64,000 nt of DNA from Melampsora larici-populina 98AG31 (GCF_000204055.1 NW_006768773.1:1711748-1775747), one strand, 5' to 3'; positions 11,289 through 22,931 are shown, counted from the stretch's first letter. Notes: a model not told the origin generated them from the letters alone. A program made the numbers and translations.

Positions 11289-12253
11289 TAATTGCACTTG
11301 ATCAAAGAGAATTGCAATCTGATGAAAAGAAGATTGTAAAACAAAGGATTTGAGTTTGATAAAGCAAAAAGGTTTACAATGAATGAAATAAATAACCTTT
11401 TGTGAGAACTCAAACTGATGATGTCATTACTGATTTGTGATGCAAGCAAAAGAAAACTATACACGCATAATAGAAGGGCGCATCATTTATCTCAATTATA
11501 AGGGATTGAACAAAATCATTGAGTGGTAAATTGTCTTGAAGGTCTATTAGCCCACTTATCATGGAGACCTTTGAACCCATGAAGGGATTGAACAATTCTT
11601 GGGAAGGTAATGGATCAAGAGCTTGTTTCCTAGGTCAACACATCATCTGCCTTGCAGCCGGTTTCCTTGGTTTTAGATCTTGTAGAGAGGTGCGGAAATT
11701 TACCGAACATTTTGAGCATAAAATGAATTCAGATAAGGGAATGGGCCCAGGCTCTAGGCAGATCAACAGCCGGTTCTACACTTGACTGCCGAGAGGCAAA
11801 TGAGTCTTATTAACATTGGCATGCATGAAAGAGAAAGAGGAACACGTGTAAAACTGGAAAAGAAAAAACAGAGAAGACTGATTTTTTGAAACCTGACAAA
11901 ACTGAAAACACATAAGGGCCCATTTGGCTTAGGGCTACGACCCGGTCTCGAAGCTTTGTGGCTGGCCCCGGGACCGGGCCAGGCCTTGGGTGGACCCGGA
12001 GGCCTTTGAAAGTTGGCTCGGGTCAATCAAGGCACGCCCTGAATTTTAAGACTCAGGGCCATGCAGGGCTTGGCTCAATTTTGGGCGCCAAGGAGGTAAG
12101 GAGCGGGAATAACAACAGAGACTTGTATTTGAATTTGAAGTAGCACACACATCTTTGTTGAGTGATCAAGACATGTTTTGAGTGTTATAAACCTCAAGTG
12201 AAAAGAGATGATGTGTTTTGAGTGACATGATCCTACTTTGAAATTAAAAAGAA

Positions 12254-13620
12254 CTAAGGGAAACAACTCAAGAAATTAAAGCTCCTACTCATTTGACTCC
12301 TATACTCTTTATTCCAGCTCTTGACACACACCTGAGCCTCAAGATTGAGTGGGGTGAAAGAAGCCTGATGATCACTTATAACTCTTAGAGCATTAGAAAA
12401 GGTACTCTCACTTGGAGCACTGGTTGCAGGCACCACAAGCATTGCAGCTGCCATGCGTGATAAGATGGGCCAATGATGTTGATGAGTGAGCCAGAAATGA
12501 AGAACATCACATATTTTGTCTTCTTGAGGGGCAGTGAGGTATTCTTTTACCTCATCCTCAACCAGAACAGTCTTGCGGCACTTGATGAAGTGCTGAGGAC
12601 AATTGGGGTTGATAACTTGATCTTCAGATTTGACAATTTCAATATCAGGATCAAAGACCGGTCTAAACTTGTGGGCTTGGCTGGTAAAGTGATTGATCCA
12701 GTCCTCAGGTCCCCAGCCAAGATATTCTAGAGTGGAACCTTTGACAGCAAAAATTTTGAGGCAAGGGTTGAGAATTGCCAAACATATGTAAACAGCCTTG
12801 TTCTGGGCAGCGGTCTGATAATGGATAATCTTTTGCAACATTGGAAGCATTGCAACCTTCAACTCCTCACATGTTGAGTTGTGCCAGGCCTATAGACAAT
12901 AGACAAAGTGATGAATGAGCGACTTGTTATAGTGAAAAATTAAAAATAGAATTAAAAATTGAAAGAAAAGTGGAAGAATCTTACCTTTTCAATGTGTTCA
13001 ACAAGCCATTGGTAATCTGGCATCACCTGCGAGAAGGTGGGGTATTTGTGACCCTCAATTGATTTAGTGACAATAGCTAGCGGAGCTAGAAAGTGAACAA
13101 TGCTTGCTGCAAGATTCCACTCGTCCTCCTTGAGTGTAAATTGTTCAAGGGAAGGATCCCCTTTGCATTGATACTTGATGACCCGTTTAAGCTCATAAAA
13201 TCAATCAAGTGAAGCGTGGGTTGATGACCATTGGGTTGAGACTTTGTGAACTAACCCCACCTTGCGTTCCAATTTCTGACAGCTGGCAATAGCGTTGTTG
13301 AGAGCGATTTTGAGTTGGCTGCTGTGCTTGACTTTGTTATGGAAGGCTTGGATTTGGGTAAGAATACTGGTGATGTTGGCATGTGGGGTAGGCTCGATGA
13401 AAAGGGGAACAGAACCATCTTGATGAGGTAAGGCGGGATCCAGGGCATTTACCGGAGGAGGGGTATTTCGGCAATCAAAGACAGCAAGTCCGGCTTTGGC
13501 AACAAGGTTGAGGACAAGTGCAATGCATCCGTGAATGTTTTGAGTTGCATCAAAGTGAGGAAGCATAGTTTGAAGATTTTGGGCCATCATGGTGTTGTTG
13601 GAAGCCTTGTTGGTGGTGAT
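12254..13620 (-). pseudogene. hAT transposase, broken
   Basis: Two exon blocks joined by an intron (about 12892-12984). The upstream block has a degraded catalytic motif (TTNKASNN) followed by helical sequence of the hAT RNase H fold. The downstream block (to 12254) carries the hAT C-terminal dimerisation region with PATSAPSESTFS. An in-frame TGA at 13201-13203 interrupts the protein between THASLD and FYELKR, and no clean start or terminal repeats could be set, so I call it a fossil. Sequence before 13620 continues as a plausible but frame-broken N-terminus to about 13900. Confidence 0.8.
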
Positions 13621-13899
13621 ACAATACTATGGCCGAAACGGGTGTTTTGGTTTGATGGGCGTTTATTTTAAAACTTTGGGACATTGTTCTGTTTTTGATT
13701 TGTACACCGATCATACCTCCTCCCTTGACAACTTTGTTTGTTGAAGTAATGCATTGGAACAGAAGTCCCCTTGCTTTCTCTTTTTGCTGCTGAGGCAGTG
13801 GTGTGCCAAATGAATCAAAATTGGCGGTCTGCCTACCACTGAGCTCAGAAACGGCAAATTTTGGCCAAAATGAGGCAAAGGCCGTCAATTGGTTGTTCA

Positions 13900-14220
13900 A
13901 ACCAGCCTGGTCAGCCGTTCACCAGGCGCATGTGAGGTGAGCACCACGGTGGTCAGGTTTGCGTCTGGTAGACGCTCTCCCACTGACTACCAGCAGATGG
14001 CCCGCTCAAGCGTGCGGACCGGCCGTCCCCTGGCGGCCATGTGCGGCGGCCCGCAGGTGGTCAGGACACCTCTGTGGTGTAGGTGGTTTTCTCTTTTTTT
14101 AATAGTGCGCCCGCTGCGGACAAAGGCGCGACACAGCACTGTCTATATATTTAGTGTTGCGGTATTCCCCGCAACGCAGCATGAGCAGCGTCGCGTTGCG
14201 TTGCTGGCCCAGGGTTGAAA
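13900..14220. other. GC-rich tract with short inverted motifs
   Basis: Markedly richer in GC than its surroundings, with repeated words such as GGTGGTCAGG and several GGCGGCC/GGCCG blocks, next to the hAT remnant. It may be a subterminal region of that element. No gene. Confidence 0.3.
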
Positions 14221-14789
14221 ATTCTACTGATAATTTGGTCTCTGGATTCGGCTTGACCATGACATCCGGATGATCAACTTCATCGATCCTCAGCAACAGA
14301 TATGGCAACCCAATCAGGTACCTCGCCTTCTCCGACAATCAACGATCGAAGTCGAAAGTCAAGCCAACGGAGACCAAAACTTCATAAATGAATTGTCTCC
14401 TCAGTTGAGATGGTTAATCAAGTCTTCATCACTTTTTGCTCGATCGATTCTTATTCGTGGCCTGGGTTTGCAGGCAAGATTTTGGTGGAAATGAACACTT
14501 CAAACTGATGGCTTGATTGTTATTGCTCTGTGAAAAGTTGAATCCGTCACAGCATTGGGTAGAGCTCACTTTTCAACCTTCTCATCTGGTCAACTTGATA
14601 TCACTGATTTAATAATGTGGTCTGTTTTCTTTCTTAGGTGCTACTTGGCCCCCAATCTACCCAGCCTGAAATCGATTTGCGATATTCAAACACCTCTCAA
14701 TTGTGAGAGAGAAAACTTTGCGCCGTTATCCTTCACACCATAAGAGAAGCGTCGATTGACATTGAGGCATCGAAATATTGCTGGCCATT

Positions 14790-15690
14790 ATGGCATCAAT
14801 TGCAATCTATCCCGAACCAGATTCACAGGTTGAAGTCATCATGACACCTCCACACAATCCCGAATTGGTTTTAGAGATTCCAAAACCGATTCTCAACTCT
14901 CGTTATACTGCTCACTTTATGGAATACAAATCAGCCATCCAAAATGTAGATCAAGATTCACCCACTCGATCTCGTTATCATGATCGTCGAGCTCATACTC
15001 ATACAACCGGCTCAACTAGTAGTGATGGTAGCCCGCAATCAGGATTTACTGATGAGATCTCAAGTGCTGAAACTTTATTGTGTGACGGGATGTTATTTTT
15101 ACGTGATGATTTAGTATCTCCTATACCTGATTTACTTCATTCAATGGAGAAGAATTATCCCCGTTACGGTCATGCAAGGTATATCATTGAATCCGATACA
15201 ACTTTCACAATGTGGTCTAGACGTGGTTGGTTAAACTTAGGTAACAGAACGCTTTGAAATTTCATCTTTTCTCTCACTTACATCAACTGATAGCATCACT
15301 GATGTGTATGAGATTGTGTAGGCTCCATGGTTACATTGATTGTTGGCCTGATAGCCTTATTTGCAAGTTGGTATTCCAAACTTTCTCTCTTGATTGACAA
15401 CAGATGCAAGCACTTGGTCTGATACTTCAGAATCTACTTTTTTCGTAGTATGGCCCGTCTATGCTTATGTGAATCGATTTGCGAAAATGGATCTTCAAAC
15501 TCGTGCGATGATGAGAAAGAGTGGTCCGTTTGGTATATCAGACCTACCCAGAAGGTGACTGTGATTTAGTCATGAGGTTACATTGATAAATCAGTAGTCA
15601 TCTCCCATAATCTCTCGATAATCGAATCGCAATATGTGGATTCACAGATTTGTATCTCTTTCAACAAACTTCCAGTTCAATTTGTTTTGA
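14790..15690 (+). CDS. Short single-pass membrane protein resembling the N-terminal anchor of KRE6/SKN1 proteins
   Basis: Best model has exons 14790-15240, 15322-15366, 15449-15554 and 15648-15690, 214 aa. The N-terminus is polar with a Thr/Ser-rich patch. Then comes a region ending FTMWSRRGWLNLGSM and a hydrophobic helix (VTLIVGLIALFA), followed by WPVYAYVNRF. A polar tail with an 'xRGWLNLG' motif before one transmembrane helix is how fungal KRE6/SKN1 beta-glucan proteins begin, but the GH16 domain that should follow is missing. It may therefore be a truncated copy or an unrelated protein. The donor of intron 2 (GTTGGT) is weak and the last exon is uncertain. The ATG at 14790 is the first in frame. 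Confidence 0.35.
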
Positions 15691-16319
15691 AAAGGGGCAG
15701 GATCCCCCTTCGTAAAAAGTGTATCGTCCAACATTTCGTTTCTTTCTACAATTCACCAGGTCTCACCCATTGGTCGGTAAATATTTCATAATGTGATAAT
15801 AATTGGGATAATAGTTTGTTGTTCGGTTGTTGTTGTTTTGGTGTTTTGAAGGCTTTCAAGAAATCCAAAATCAATTAGTAAAGAAAAAGAGATACAGAGA
15901 ATAAACACAAAGGTTTAGAATTATTAGAAACTCCAATTTATCGTTTATTGTCACTTCATGAGGGATATTCATTTGATCGGAGTGCTTCAAGTGAGTTTGA
16001 AACATACACCACAGTCGGTCGTCTTTTTTCACGCAAATAATTGTTTTGATGTAGATCCTGATCCTGCAGGTCCTTGCGAGGTAAACAGATGACTGTTCCA
16101 CTATTTTTTGTGCATCTATGACATAGGTCATAAAGATGTTCAATGTTTGTTTCCTATTTTTTTCAATATGAGCTCTTTGCTATTTAGGATTCATTGTTGC
16201 ATGTTCTGGATTTTCACATTTGATTTGGATCAGACTATTCAATAATTTCAGGACCTTGTTCAGGATAACACCAAATCCAGAGGTATTCCACTCTCACCCT
16301 TGTACGATACATATCATAC

Positions 16320-16636
16320 TTTACACCATGTCCGTCCCCCATGAGCAGATGTGCTCACACGGAGAGTTGTGTAATAAATTTGAATGGATCTTTATTCAAT
16401 TTGTCTCTAGAAAATGCAAATCCTTTGTTAATAATAATAGACAATCAAAAATGTACCGTTTGTCAATGGAACTATGAACAAAGGAGCCCATTTAACACAC
16501 TTGCTGTCTGAACCTCTTGACAAAGGCAATTGTATGCTTAGCTCTCAGACCTGTTTGTAGGTTATATCCACCCTCTACAGAAATTGATTGGTGCGAGCAC
16601 GTCGACATGCTACCTCAAAACAGACATGGTGTTAGC
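16320..16636 (+). repeat. Dispersed ~310-bp repeat, copy 1 (LTR-like)
   Basis: About 95% identical by eye to the reverse complement of 42963-43275. It runs from CACCATGTCCGTCCCCCATG to CTCAAAACAGACATGGTG and has a TGAGCA..TGCTCA inverted motif near one end. It lies just upstream of Copia-like coding remnants, so a relic LTR is likely. Confidence 0.55.
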
Positions 16637-16857
16637 AGCTGGAGTATAATTGTTGGGTAAGAGTAGCAGCAAGCTTAAGTGCTAGCATGGCACCAGGGAC
16701 ATGTGTATATTTTGAAACCAACACTGTATTAAAACAAAAAGGAGATGGAAGGGCTTAGTGTAGTCGTGAGTTGTGACAAGATGCAGAGGTCAGTGGGATC
16801 ACTAACTTGAGAGAAGCTATGCACCATTGTTCATGACTACTACATATTTTTTAGGAT

Positions 16858-18186
16858 TTGAAAGATTCTGTGGTGGCATGCACATCTGTCATCCGTTCAG
16901 ATTTATGGAGGATAAAATGGCAGTTCTTACATCAGCCTCTTGAAAAGTTGTGTGATAAAGGTCTCATCTCCGGTGTAAGTTGGACACCAAGGCTCAAGTC
17001 CTTCTCTCAAATCTTCCTGATGGGAACAGGTATTGGCTGTGGGATCTTTGTCACAAAAAGGTGTTGAAATCAAGAGATGCTCTATCTTGCCATGATGTCT
17101 TCCCCTACTCCTCTACTTTAAATGTTACAGCTCCTCCTGTTGTTGAGGCTCACATTCCTTGGCCAGAGGATCTCCCAGTCTCTATTCAACCTTCTCTTAC
17201 TGAGTGACAATGTTGTTATTTATAAGAGAGACATCTGTCCAACTCCATCCATGCACCACAATGGTGTCCAATCTATACTCCTGACCTCACTCCTCCTGCT
17301 GTGCTTGAAATAATGCCTTTGGTACCAGATGCAATTCCCTCCCCTCTACCTTCAATTCCTCCCTTGCCTAACATCTCCTATCACAACTTGTCATCCGGCT
17401 CTGCTCCAGTACTTGTGAATTACTTTAACTACGCCTCCATCTATCCCCAGTCCTATTCAGAGTCAACACCTTGATCAGCCATCTGCTTCACACAATCCTC
17501 CCAGCTCTTCTCCTCCTCACTACTCTCCTGGGCTGAGTTCCAAGCTTCCTGCAAAACAATCCCTACTGGCAAAACTCGGGGAAAACTCTCAAGGAACCAT
17601 CCACAGCTGTCTCTGCTCCATCACAATGCTTGCCATGCACCACCAAGGCACCTGATTGCCTAGGGAATTGGGTGTTTCCAGCAGTTGATCAGGATGCTGA
17701 TCTTGACACTCTGTGTACCTGGAAGTAACTTTTACATTCACACAACAAGGAGTACCGGCTTAAGGCTGCAGATTCTGAGCTCTATATTCTCGTAGTTATG
17801 CAGACATGGAGACTGGTACTGCGTCTGGCAAAACAGAACATTATCAAATCTAAGTGGGTCTTCATGGTCAAGAAAAACATTGATGGATCTCTTGATCTAA
17901 GCTTAAAGCCCTGCTGGTCACAATGGGGTATGCTCAAAATGCTGTATCAACTTTACAGAGGTTTTCTCTCCTACTACCCGTCTGGAAACTCTGTGTTTAA
18001 TCTTGTCTCTTCTTGCATCAAAGAAATGGAAAGGCCAACAAATAGATATCAAATTGGCATTTCTCAACTTGTCTCTGGAATCAATCCTAATAACTCAACC
18101 TCAGGGGTATGAAGATCCTGATCACCCAGATTGGGTGTGTGAACTACAGCACTCAATCGACAGCTTGAAACAATCCCCTTGACTGT
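16858..18186 (+). pseudogene. Decayed Ty1/Copia retrotransposon, part 1 (integrase end and start of RT)
   Basis: Readable pieces in shifting frames: NRYWLWDLCHKKVLKSRDAL (integrase C-terminal side, about 17010-17090), a long Pro/Ser-rich linker, then the reverse-transcriptase start with NIIKSKWVFMVKKNIDGS (about 17830-17890), followed by GYEDPDHPDWVCELQ near 18100. Several stops and frameshifts make it non-functional. The frame breaks off at the codons for WNA, where a hAT-type element is inserted. Confidence 0.8.
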
Positions 18187-18194
18187 GGAATGCC

Positions 18195-19200
18195 CAGAGA
18201 ATTGGAGGACTGCCAGAGGTTGGGAATCGCGGGAATGGGAATGGGCTGTATGAGCCTGTACTCACCGCCATGTTTCTGTCCAGAGGTTTAGGCTGAGCAG
18301 CACATACACATCCTTCTTTGTAAACATTCGTCCCATCGGCCGGCATAGAAACCATACCTTGCATATGTTTTTAATGCATTCTGAGTACAACAATGGAGCG
18401 TGCGACATAAGACTACATTACATTTCGATAATCTTGACCAGACCCATTGTAACATCAAAATCAGAGTCTTCCAAGTTCTTCAGATGATTTCTCTGACTTA
18501 AGTTGAGTTATAGGGGTTGTAAAGGGTTGCAAATGAAAGGACCTACTGGAGAGCCGGATGAAAAACCCTCGATAGCTGTCACTTTTTAATCAGCATCGAT
18601 CAAGCGCCATTGATCAGAACGTTCTGAGGACAAGACTAACCTGACAATGATCGGAAGAGAGTCAATCAAATGACTTGTTCTACTTTCTTTATCGTGTTTC
18701 TCTCACTTGAAGTGCTCTGAAATTCAGACAGGCCAATCCTTGGTTTGACAAGCTGGTGGTGCTGTTTGGTCTAGCGTACGCTCTTAACTGGTTTCTTTCT
18801 TACAATCTTGAGTCATTTTTGATTATCTCAGCTTATAATATTCGATTGAGCCATTAGTGTTTAGTCAAAAAAACATCGTTTTTCAAACTAATACATCCAA
18901 GAGCTTTGCTTGTTTGCCTCATCAATTTCGATCAATATGTTGCTTTGAAGCGGGTATGAGTTGATGATGCTCCTGCTCTGGAACTGCAAATCCTTTCAAC
19001 GCTTGGTGATCATTGGAAAGAACGTAACTTTGTGTACATACATGTACACGAAGCCAACGGTGTGGCGCTTTGTTGGATGTTTCAAAAGAAAAGTGCAGAC
19101 CAATTGGGTGTTGACCAACTCCTGTATGCCCATTCATTCATACAGCTCCCATTCCCATTCCCATCCCATTCCCAATCTCCGGCAATCCTCTGGTGCTCCC
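18195..19200. mobile_element. Non-autonomous hAT-type element, 1006 bp, with exact 8-bp target duplication
   Basis: GGAATGCC stands at 18187-18194 and again at 19201-19208, and the Copia reading frame resumes in the middle of the same word (LWNA|KLN). The ends form an imperfect inverted repeat of about 30 bp (GGACTGCCAGAGGTTGGG against GGATTGCCGGAGATTGGG). An 8-bp duplication is typical of hAT. No transposase is encoded inside. A 3-4 fold GGGAAT/GGAATG run is present near both ends. Confidence 0.85.
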
Positions 19201-19208
19201 GGAATGCC

Positions 19209-19988
19209 AAGTTAAATACAGTTCTTGTCACCTTTAGCCTTGTTCAATCCAAAAATGATCCAACCTTGTACTATTGCATTGTGGACAGCAAGCTGGTTGC
19301 GGTAGTCACTGTCCATGTTGATGACCTGGCAATTTTCAGGCAAGATTCCTTCATAGATGAGATCCTTGCATCAGTCTTGTGCAAGTTTGAAATTTTATCA
19401 AACAAAGAGCTGACTCACTTTCTGTCCCTTGACATCAGTCACAGCATATCAGCACACAATCTTGGCTTTCTCAATTGCATTGTATAAAAGAAATTTCCTC
19501 TCACTCCTTACCCTCAACCACTCCCTCAGTAAAAACCCCGGCCAATGATCTCTTTAAGGATCTCAAGCCAAGGACTGAAAATGAAACTAAATCTCTGGGT
19601 CACTTTGCTAGTTTTGGTTGGTGCTTTTCTCTGGGTTTCACAATGCACCAGACCTGATGTCTCCTTTGTTGTTATTCAACTACCCCAATTACTTTGTGAT
19701 CCTTCCAAATCCCACTTGTTGGCAGCTCTACAGGTGTTAACTTTTCTGAAAACCACATGTGACTTGCAACTCACTTTGGGAGGTCCTGCTACCTTCAGCA
19801 GTTTCCCCAATTCTGACTGGGCTGAAGACGACTATTACCAACAATCTATCACAGGCTACACCTATTGATTTGATATTGATACAACCTCATGGAAGTCTTG
19901 TAAACAAACTACTGTATCTCTCTCCAGCACTGAGGCCAAATATGAAGCTCTATCCAATTATTGCCGCAAGACCTTGTGGCTCAAGCAT
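19209..19988 (+). pseudogene. Decayed Copia retrotransposon, part 2 (RT and RNase H)
   Basis: Continues part 1 after the hAT insertion. It has the RT catalytic region VAVVTVHVDDLAIF (VDD, about 19295-19335) and the RNase H region with WAEDDYYQQSITGYTY and TTVSLSSTEAKYEAL (about 19815-19960). At least one stop (after GYTY) and frame changes are visible. It ends at the 7.55-kb Ngaro-type insertion. Confidence 0.85.
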
Positions 19989-20247
19989 CCATTATCTCGT
20001 GTCTCATCTTTATTCTCTTTAGAGATGAGTCTTCTCTCCCCCAGTTTAAACTGGGCGAGAGAGGACCTTGTGTGGGCTAGAAGTCCTCTCGAAATGAGAG
20101 ACATGCTTTCTAAATTTCGAGAGGACCAGTTTTAAGGGGGTTACCTTTCCTCTCGTTTGCTAAGAAGGGTTTGTTTTAACCTTTCTATCGAACGTAGAGG
20201 GTAGGGGCCCCTTATAAAGACGAGAGCAAGGAGAGCCAGGGTCTCCC
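19989..20247 (-). repeat. Ngaro split direct repeat B, terminal copy
   Basis: 259 bp, offset by exactly 751 from the identical copy at 20740-20998. Contains the 16-bp palindrome CCCAGTTTAAACTGGG at 20040-20055 and CTCTC/GAGAG-rich inverted words. Confidence 0.9.
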
Positions 20248-20310
20248 TCTATACAAACTAGGAGACACGTGTTCTTCCTGCAATAATGTAGGGCGGGTGG
20301 GAAGGACAAA

Positions 20311-20739
20311 ATTTATATTAAACTGTTAAACAACTTTAGTAACAAGTTGTTAACCCCAATCTAAAACTAGGAATAGTAAGATTTATTTCTAAAGAGTCTA
20401 ACTAATTGTAAGGTGAGTCACTTTGATATGCTTTACTTGATTGGATAGTAAATTAGAAAGATGTAAAGGAAATCGGTCGAAGGGAATATGTAATCATAAT
20501 TAGATCAGCTTGAGCTTTATATGTTCTCATAGACGCTTGGGCTATTACAATTATAAACGTCACGCGTTCTCGTACCTCTCGTATGACCGGATGACCCAAT
20601 GAGGAATTTGTTATTCCTTCTTGGGTCATAAGTGTACATGTTGGACTTTTTCCTTAGCTGTCTCATCATCATCACTTTCTTTTAGGGTGCACGCCTTCAT
20701 GGACCTGCTCCACACATCGTGCCTCATGTAAAGGCCTAT
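20311..20739 (-). repeat. Ngaro split direct repeat A, internal copy
   Basis: About 430 bp, nearly identical to 27113-27542 (offset 6802). It abuts the next B copy directly at 20739/20740. Confidence 0.9.
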
Positions 20740-20998
20740 CCATTATCTCGTGTCTCATCTTTATTCTCTTTAGAGATGAGTCTTCTCTCCCCCAGTTTAA
20801 ACTGGGCGAGAGAGGACCTTGTGTGGGCTAGAAGTCCTCTCGAAATGAGAGACATGCTTTCTAAATTTCGAGAGGACCAGTTTTAAGGGGGTTACCTTTC
20901 CTCTCGTTTGCTAAGAAGGGTTTGTTTTAACCTTTCTATCGAACGTAGAGGGTAGGGGCCCCTTATAAAGACGAGAGCAAGGAGAGCCAGGGTCTCCC
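20740..20998 (-). repeat. Ngaro split direct repeat B, internal copy
   Basis: Identical by eye to 19989-20247, including the 16-bp palindrome at 20791-20806. The sequence after 20998 is unique and leads to the recombinase gene. Confidence 0.9.
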
Positions 20999-21224
20999 AT
21001 ACTCAGGATTGTGTCGGTCCTGAGCCTCACTGGCTCATCCCCACACCGTCGCTAGCCGCACCTTTGATGCACTTAAACTCGACGAGTTTGGAGTTCATGA
21101 TAAGGAATAATTTCCTAGACTTCGTCAGTATGCAATTGTTTATAATTTCTGATTCAGTTGCCCCACTTCCAGCAAATCATTACTACACAGTTAGGTCAAA
21201 CCCTGAGTGGTCAGATTCTCGTAT

Positions 21225-22283
21225 CTAATCATAATTTGGAATTATGCTACCTGACACTGATAAAATTCGTTGTGCGTTCCTCCATTCTATGTCAGACCAT
21301 TCCCTCTGATAAATAGTATGACAACCGGATTTCCATCTACCCAGCTGTTTAATATTTTCTGTCGAAACGCCAGCCTTTGTCAATAAGGTAGCACCACCTA
21401 TTCTGAAGGAGTGGCCAGTTATATCTCCTGACCTCCCCCACGCCCGGTGTAGCACTTGTGTTAAGATCGGTCTAGTAATCACACACGTTAGCCCCTTCCG
21501 TAATGTCATAAATAATCTTGGGTCTTTTACTCGTGCCATACGTCGTACTAGACAACCTAGAGCGCGGAAAGGGCATAATCTACCACCAGTTTCTCTTAAC
21601 ACCAAGTGTTGTAAGTCTCCACCTTTCGCCGTTTTAGCGTCCTGTAGTGTGATCCGTGCCATTCGCTGACCTTTCCATGAAAGGAACTGAATATCTGTTT
21701 TTAAGATGGCTCCAAGGTCTGCCTTGTGATATTGGTCTGACTTGTAAACTAACTCTCCCATTCTCGCCAAGCCCCAATAAGCTGTAAGGACTAATGCCTT
21801 TAGGCCCACCGGATCTATTTCGTTTTCTTCGATATCATCGATGAGTGTGACTAAATCTTTTGGCAATACTGGTCTACGATTTCTTCTAGACAGTTGAGCT
21901 GTCATCTCCAGTCTTGTCGATGATCGCAATATGCTTCTGATCCTAGTATCTAACATCGGTGGGCACCGATGGCCGTGAAAATCATGCCACGTCTTTATTG
22001 CCGAGAGGTATTTATGGATCGTCGCCACTTTTATCGGTTTGTTCGTGGCGTGCATGTTATGATTATGGCCTGCCCAAATGAAGAACGATTCCAGTCTCGA
22101 CCGCGTAGCTGGAAACGACCTCAACTTGAACCGGTTTGTAAAGATTTTAAACTTCTTTACACCCGACGAATAGGATTCTAGCGTGTTCAACTTCCAACCA
22201 CCTTTAATCATGTGTCTCTGTGTTACCAATAAGCGGAGAGGTTTTTCATCTCTTATACGAAGGAACGGTGTTAGGTCTTTCAT
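21225..22283 (-). CDS. Tyrosine recombinase (integrase) of the Ngaro-type element
   Basis: Intact 352-aa frame from ATG. The N-terminal half is a helical core-binding domain and the C-terminal half is the catalytic domain. The tyrosine-recombinase residues are visible: first Arg at 174 (AYWGLARMGELV), HxxR at 291-294 (HSFRIGGATLL), Trp317 and the nucleophile Tyr325 (LGRWKSGCHTIYQR). The enzyme would insert the circular cDNA by strand exchange, replacing the DDE integrase of LTR elements. It follows the RT gene on the same strand after a 650-nt spacer that contains the CCTCGG hairpin cluster. The start is a true ATG, so it may be translated from its own or a spliced RNA. Confidence 0.92.
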   Translation of the reverse strand: MKDLTPFLRIRDEKPLRLLVTQRHMIKGGWKLNTLESYSSGVKKFKIFTNRFKLRSFPATRSRLESFFIWAGHNHNMHATNKPIKVATIHKYLSAIKTWHDFHGHRCPPMLDTRIRSILRSSTRLEMTAQLSRRNRRPVLPKDLVTLIDDIEENEIDPVGLKALVLTAYWGLARMGELVYKSDQYHKADLGAILKTDIQFLSWKGQRMARITLQDAKTAKGGDLQHLVLRETGGRLCPFRALGCLVRRMARVKDPRLFMTLRKGLTCVITRPILTQVLHRAWGRSGDITGHSFRIGGATLLTKAGVSTENIKQLGRWKSGCHTIYQREWSDIEWRNAQRILSVSGSIIPNYD

Positions 22284-22517
22284 GTCGATTGTCGATTTTT
22301 TATACTGGGTTTATTATGAAATGGAGTGATAATGTTTTCACACTGGCCTCTCACAGAAGGGCTCTTTTGGACTAAAAAATTTTCTTTTCTCGAGCCTTAA
22401 TACAAGGCATCGGAGAAGATGTAACCGAGATATTTGGGTCACCAATCCTATTTTGATCATTAGTTTGTTACCCTGTGAACTGAACTACCATCTCTTCCCC
22501 CACTGCCAGCATATTAA

Positions 22518-22689
22518 CCTCGGATTGGGAAATCCAAGGCGTTCTTGGATCTGAAACCTCGGACAGAAGCTATCCGAGGTTTTGATCCGAGGTAATTTTG
22601 GGCGCATAATGATACCTCGGACAGAAACCTTGGATGAGATCTGTCCGAGGATTTGCATCCGACGATACCTCGGATCTCCCGATCCGAGG
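22518..22689. repeat. Cluster of CCTCGG/CCGAGG inverted words between RT and recombinase
   Basis: Eight CCTCGG or CCGAGG words in 172 bp, in an order that lets neighbours pair (for example ACCTCGGACAG with CTATCCGAGGT, and CCTCGGATC with GATCCGAGG). Several short hairpins could form on RNA or DNA. Function is unknown; a recombinase site or RNA packaging or primer structure is possible. Confidence 0.6.
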
Positions 22690-22931
22690 CATCTATGTTG
22701 GTGGTGCCCTGTTGTGGTACGTAATTTATTGAGTAAGAGCGGTGAATTCCGCCCTACTCCTTTTTATTTTTGTTCTCTCAATTACCTATCGTAACTCATG
22801 ATCCATTTATGATTGGTTCATAGCTTTTGTAACCAAACACCAGACAAATCTCTGAGGATTATGTTCTTTTCATTATCAATGCAAACAAGCCAAATATTAC
22901 AAAAGAAAAATCGAGGAAAGCTGTACAACTC

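Larger units (their letters stand above)
9975..11594 (+). repeat. Degenerate array of about six hairpin-forming repeat units
   Basis: Units end near 10033, 10112, 10209, 10297, 11510 and 11594. The shared core reads about 'CTATTAGCCCACTTATCATGG', then a stem, then 'AACCC..GGGATTGAAC'. Three units have a stem flanking the core whose arms differ between units but stay complementary: GAAGGGCT/AGCCCTTC (10152-10159, 10179-10186), GAAGATCT/AGATCTGC (10241-10248, 10268-10275), GAAGGTCT/AGACCTTT (11538-11545, 11565-11572). Spacing is about 90 bases. The array is split by the element at 10339-11288. I do not know the family. Confidence 0.6.

Noticed and set aside
9975..11594. CRISPR array
   Set aside because: Units are degenerate, unevenly spaced, without conserved direct repeats or unique spacers, and the genome is eukaryotic.
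14790..15690. Full KRE6/SKN1 beta-glucan protein
   Set aside because: No GH16 domain could be read in any frame downstream to 16.3 kb.
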